From contig NZ_JABSNO010000019.1 of NCBI RefSeq assembly GCF_013294015.1, positions 1-64,000 on the forward strand: a stretch of 64,000 bases of DNA, read 5' to 3'. The stretch is from Frigoriflavimonas asaccharolytica. Its GTDB lineage: Bacteria > Bacteroidota > Bacteroidia > Flavobacteriales > Weeksellaceae. Shown one piece after another: positions 61,937 to 64,000 of the stretch. How positions within the stretch are numbered: position 1 is the first letter of the stretch; each line of letters begins with the position of its first letter. The notes under the pieces are model-generated. The model was not told where the DNA came from. It saw nothing but the letters and a program-made list of their open reading frames with translations, and did no database searches. The position numbers were made by a program, and so were the translations under genes.

Positions 61937-62800
61937 TTAATCCTTCTCCAATTCCAATTTTGCATTTTGCAATTTTGCTTTTTCCTCTTCAGAAACTTCG
62001 GGAAATTTTAATTCCATTTTTTCTAGCGTATCTACTATTATTTCTAAAGCCGTTAATCTTGCAAACCATTTTTTATCTGCAGGGATTATGTACCACGGCG
62101 CAAAATCTTTAGAGGTTTTGGTGATGGCTTCTTCATAAGCTGTCATATATTCGGGCCAAATTTTCCGTTCGGCAAGATCCCCCATTTCAAACTTCCAGTT
62201 TTTATCTTCCTCGTTTATTCTATCTAGCAATCTCTTTTTTTGTTCATCTTTAGAGACGTTTAAAAATATTTTGATAATGGTTGTACCATTTTCTGCTAGA
62301 TTTTTCTCAAAATTTTCTATGCTTTCGTATCTTTTTTCCCAAAAACTTTCGTCGAAATCTTTTACGTCTTTCCACGTTTTTTCATTTAAATTATATTCTG
62401 GATGTACTTTGCAAACCAAAACACTCTCATAATGTGATCTATTGAAAATCCCAATTTTTCCTTTTTCTGGCAATGCAAGATAGTGTCTCCAAAGGAAATC
62501 ATGCTTATATTCCAAAGTACTTGGTGTTTTAAAGCTTTTTACTTGGCAACCTTGCGGATTTATCCCTCTAAATACATGCTCTATCAAAGAATCTTTTCCT
62601 GCAGCATCCATCGCTTGCAACACGATAAGTAAAGATTGAGAACCATTTGCATACATTTTCTCTTGCAATAGATGCAGTTTTGGTTTTAAAATTTCTAGTG
62701 ATTTTTCACCATCTTCTTTATTAATATTCCCATCATAACTTGTAGAAAAATCTTTTAAGTTTATCTTTCCTTCGGCTTTATATTCTTCGTAATTCATCAT
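61937..62800 (-). CDS. ppk2: Polyphosphate kinase 2 family protein
   Basis: Transfers phosphate between polyphosphate and nucleotides. The P-loop-like QAMDAAGKDSLIEHVFRGIN (Walker A variant), NPQGCQVKSFKTPST and the lid segment GKIGIFNRSHYESVLV are the PPK2 signature. At 287 residues it is a single-domain PPK2. A start 3 bp later (MNYEEY) is equally possible. It complements the ppk1-ppx operon at 27 kb. It is convergent with rnpB. Confidence 0.93.
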   Translation of the reverse strand: MMNYEEYKAEGKINLKDFSTSYDGNINKEDGEKSLEILKPKLHLLQEKMYANGSQSLLIVLQAMDAAGKDSLIEHVFRGINPQGCQVKSFKTPSTLEYKHDFLWRHYLALPEKGKIGIFNRSHYESVLVCKVHPEYNLNEKTWKDVKDFDESFWEKRYESIENFEKNLAENGTTIIKIFLNVSKDEQKKRLLDRINEEDKNWKFEMGDLAERKIWPEYMTAYEEAITKTSKDFAPWYIIPADKKWFARLTALEIIVDTLEKMELKFPEVSEEEKAKLQNAKLELEKD

Positions 62801-62837
62801 ATTTTCATCTAATTATTTGAGACATCAAGATATAAAA

Positions 62838-62867
62838 AAAACCGACAATATTTTGTCGGTTTTATTT
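62838..62867 (-). terminator. Terminator after DUF1573 gene
   Basis: AAAACCGACAA and TTGTCGGTTTT form an 11-bp stem with a TATT loop and flanking A/T runs. It lies just beyond the DUF1573 gene on the minus strand and before the ppk2 start. Confidence 0.85.
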
Positions 62868-62884
62868 TTTTTTCTTTACCTAGA

Positions 62885-63376
62885 TTATTTAGCCGTAGAT
62901 TTTGCCATTCTGGAATTTTTTTTGTCTGCTTTCATTTGAGCTTTTTGCGCTTTTGCTTTTGCCTTCGCTTCTAATTTTAATTCTTCTGGAGTTAAAACTT
63001 TTTCTACAGCATTAGGATCTACAGTTCCGGTAATCATCAATGCAGTTCTAGCATTCACAGGATCATTAGAGAAAACTTCAATTTGCTTTGTGAAAGCACC
63101 ATTGATGGAAGTATTATATCCTACCTTAATTTCAGCACTTTTGCCTGGTAATACTGGTGCATCACTCCAAACTGGTGTAGTACAACCACAAGAAGCTTTT
63201 ACGCTAGAAATGATTAATGGCTTGTCTCCAGTATTTTTTATGGTAAAAACTCTTTGTCCATCAGATCCTGTTTTCACAGTTCCATAGTCTACGGTAGTTT
63301 TATCAAAAGCGATTGTTTGTGCAGAAGCTAATACGAAAACACCTAAAAGTGCAATTCCTGATAATAATTTTTTCAT
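62885..63376 (-). CDS. DUF1573 exported protein
   Basis: A 163-residue protein with a signal peptide (MKKLLSGIALLGVFVLASAQ). The DUF1573 core is FDKTTVDYGTVKTGSDGQRV, FTIKNTGDKPLIISSVKASC, then GCTTPVWSDAPVLPGKSAEI and an Asn/Asp pair in VFSNDPVNA. Its C-terminal 40 residues are Lys/Ala-rich. The fold is Ig-like and the function is unknown. It stands before valS, divergent. Confidence 0.88.
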   Translation of the reverse strand: MKKLLSGIALLGVFVLASAQTIAFDKTTVDYGTVKTGSDGQRVFTIKNTGDKPLIISSVKASCGCTTPVWSDAPVLPGKSAEIKVGYNTSINGAFTKQIEVFSNDPVNARTALMITGTVDPNAVEKVLTPEELKLEAKAKAKAQKAQMKADKKNSRMAKSTAK

Positions 63377-63456
63377 TTTTGAATATTTTTTGTAATTAAA
63401 TTATAATGCAAAGTTAAAAATAAATTTAATATGCGTGATATTTTTTTTCTTTCCAC

Positions 63457-63464
63457 TATTTTTG
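63457..63464 (+). promoter_or_regulatory. -7 element TATTTTTG upstream of valS
   Basis: TATTTTTG fits TAnnTTTG and ends 28 bp before the valS ATG (63493). Confidence 0.6.
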
Positions 63465-63492
63465 CAATTATTAAGCCAAAGATTCTCATATT

Positions 63493-64000
63493 ATGCAAAT
63501 TTCTGAAAAGTACAATCCACTAGAAACTGAAAACAAATGGTACGCCTACTGGATGAAGAATAATTATTTTCATTCTACACCAGATGATAGACCACCTTAT
63601 ACCATCGTAATCCCACCACCAAACGTAACGGGAATTTTACACATGGGACATATGCTCAACAATACTTTGCAAGATGTTTTGGTAAGAAGAGCAAGAATGC
63701 AAGGTTTTAATGCTTGTTGGGTTCCAGGCACAGATCATGCGTCCATTGCTACAGAAGCTAAAGTTGTAGCAAAACTAAAAGAAGAAGGTATAGACAAAAA
63801 AGATCTTACGCGAGAAGAATTTTTGAAACATGCATGGGAATGGACTGATAAATATGGTGGAACAATTCTAGAACAACTAAAAAAATTAGGTTGCTCTTGT
63901 GATTGGGAGCGTACAAAATTTACTATGGAAGATGCGCTTTCTAAACAAGTGACCACTTCTTTTGTAGATTTATACAACAAAGGCTTGATTTATAGAGGCT
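63493..64000 (+). CDS. valS: Valine--tRNA ligase, 5' end (cut by window)
   Basis: The first 169 residues of a class I synthetase. It opens [20 protein letters not shown] and carries the catalytic motif [20 protein letters not shown] (HMGH, the HIGH box). [20 protein letters not shown] is specific for ValRS. The gene continues beyond the right edge. It is divergent from the DUF1573 gene. Confidence 0.97.
   Translation, partial: MQISEKYNPLETENKWYAYWMKNNYFHSTPDDRPPYTIVIPPPNVTGILHMGHMLNNTLQDVLVRRARMQGFNACWVPGTDHASIATEAKVVAKLKEEGIDKKDLTREEFLKHAWEWTDKYGGTILEQLKKLGCSCDWERTKFTMEDALSKQVTTSFVDLYNKGLIYRG

Noticed and set aside
61591-61965. Minus-strand open frame of 124 codons
   Set aside because: It lies almost wholly on RNase P RNA, which explains the absence of stops.
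1-64000. CRISPR array or intact prophage
   Set aside because: No regularly spaced direct repeats were found, and no phage structural genes or integrase. The only phage-linked gene is a broken BRO-domain gene.

Overview
The window is AT-rich chromosomal DNA from a Flavobacteriia member, most likely the Chryseobacterium/Weeksellaceae group. Four things point there. It carries type IX secretion and gliding genes (porV, porU, gldJ). Many genes have the Bacteroidota -7 promoter element TAnnTTTG just upstream. GLPGLI and DUF6705 family proteins are present. Core genes sit in flavobacterial neighbourhoods such as asnS next to rpoN. The genus is inferred, not proven.

Layout. 1-530: the tail of an unknown gene, a broken IS3-type orfA and tRNA-Ser(GGA). 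0.6-8.2 kb: L-asparaginase, a frameshifted small secreted protein, an L,D-transpeptidase lipoprotein, an aspartyl-protease/PDZ protein with a small membrane partner, ahcY, a CFLTTAC-motif protein and a phosphopantetheinyl transferase. 8.2-18.7 kb: a FUSC/YccS-type membrane protein, porV-porU, divergent gldJ, then murF. 18.7-29.6 kb: a Nudix enzyme, anmK, lptC with an outer membrane barrel, holB, corA, fabH, and ppx with ppk1.

29.6-33.7 kb is the main accessory island. It holds two decayed short genes on the minus strand. Divergent from them is a cassette of a large lipoprotein with a complete JAMM metalloprotease motif, a DUF6705-type lipoprotein, and two tandem secreted paralogues whose mature parts are nearly identical but whose signal peptides differ. 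This looks like a polymorphic effector/immunity-type locus and is the best candidate for an undescribed system.

33.7-49.5 kb: a PLP-dependent sulfur amino acid lyase with a divergent Lrp regulator, an S9 peptidase, a broken BRO-domain gene, queA, a lipoprotein combining a phosphoesterase with an outer-membrane barrel, an HD protein fused to a PycTM-like membrane domain that converges on a GAF protein, and rlmN. 49.5-60 kb: a DUF2459 protein, a MITE-like inverted-repeat element, a nitroreductase, rpsP with an unusually long tail, rimM, asnS, a toxin-antitoxin pair, rpoN, and an ECF sigma factor with an overlapping membrane protein. 60-64 kb: a small Cys-containing secreted protein, a GLPGLI protein, a long hairpin just upstream of rnpB, ppk2, a DUF1573 protein and the start of valS.

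Functionally most of the window is housekeeping: cell wall (murF, anmK, L,D-transpeptidase), LPS export, translation and RNA modification, polyphosphate turnover (ppk1, ppx, ppk2) and type IX secretion. The decayed genes (1809-2112, 29639-30460, 38036-38867) and the IS remnant show past insertion and loss. I see no CRISPR array, intact insertion sequence or prophage.
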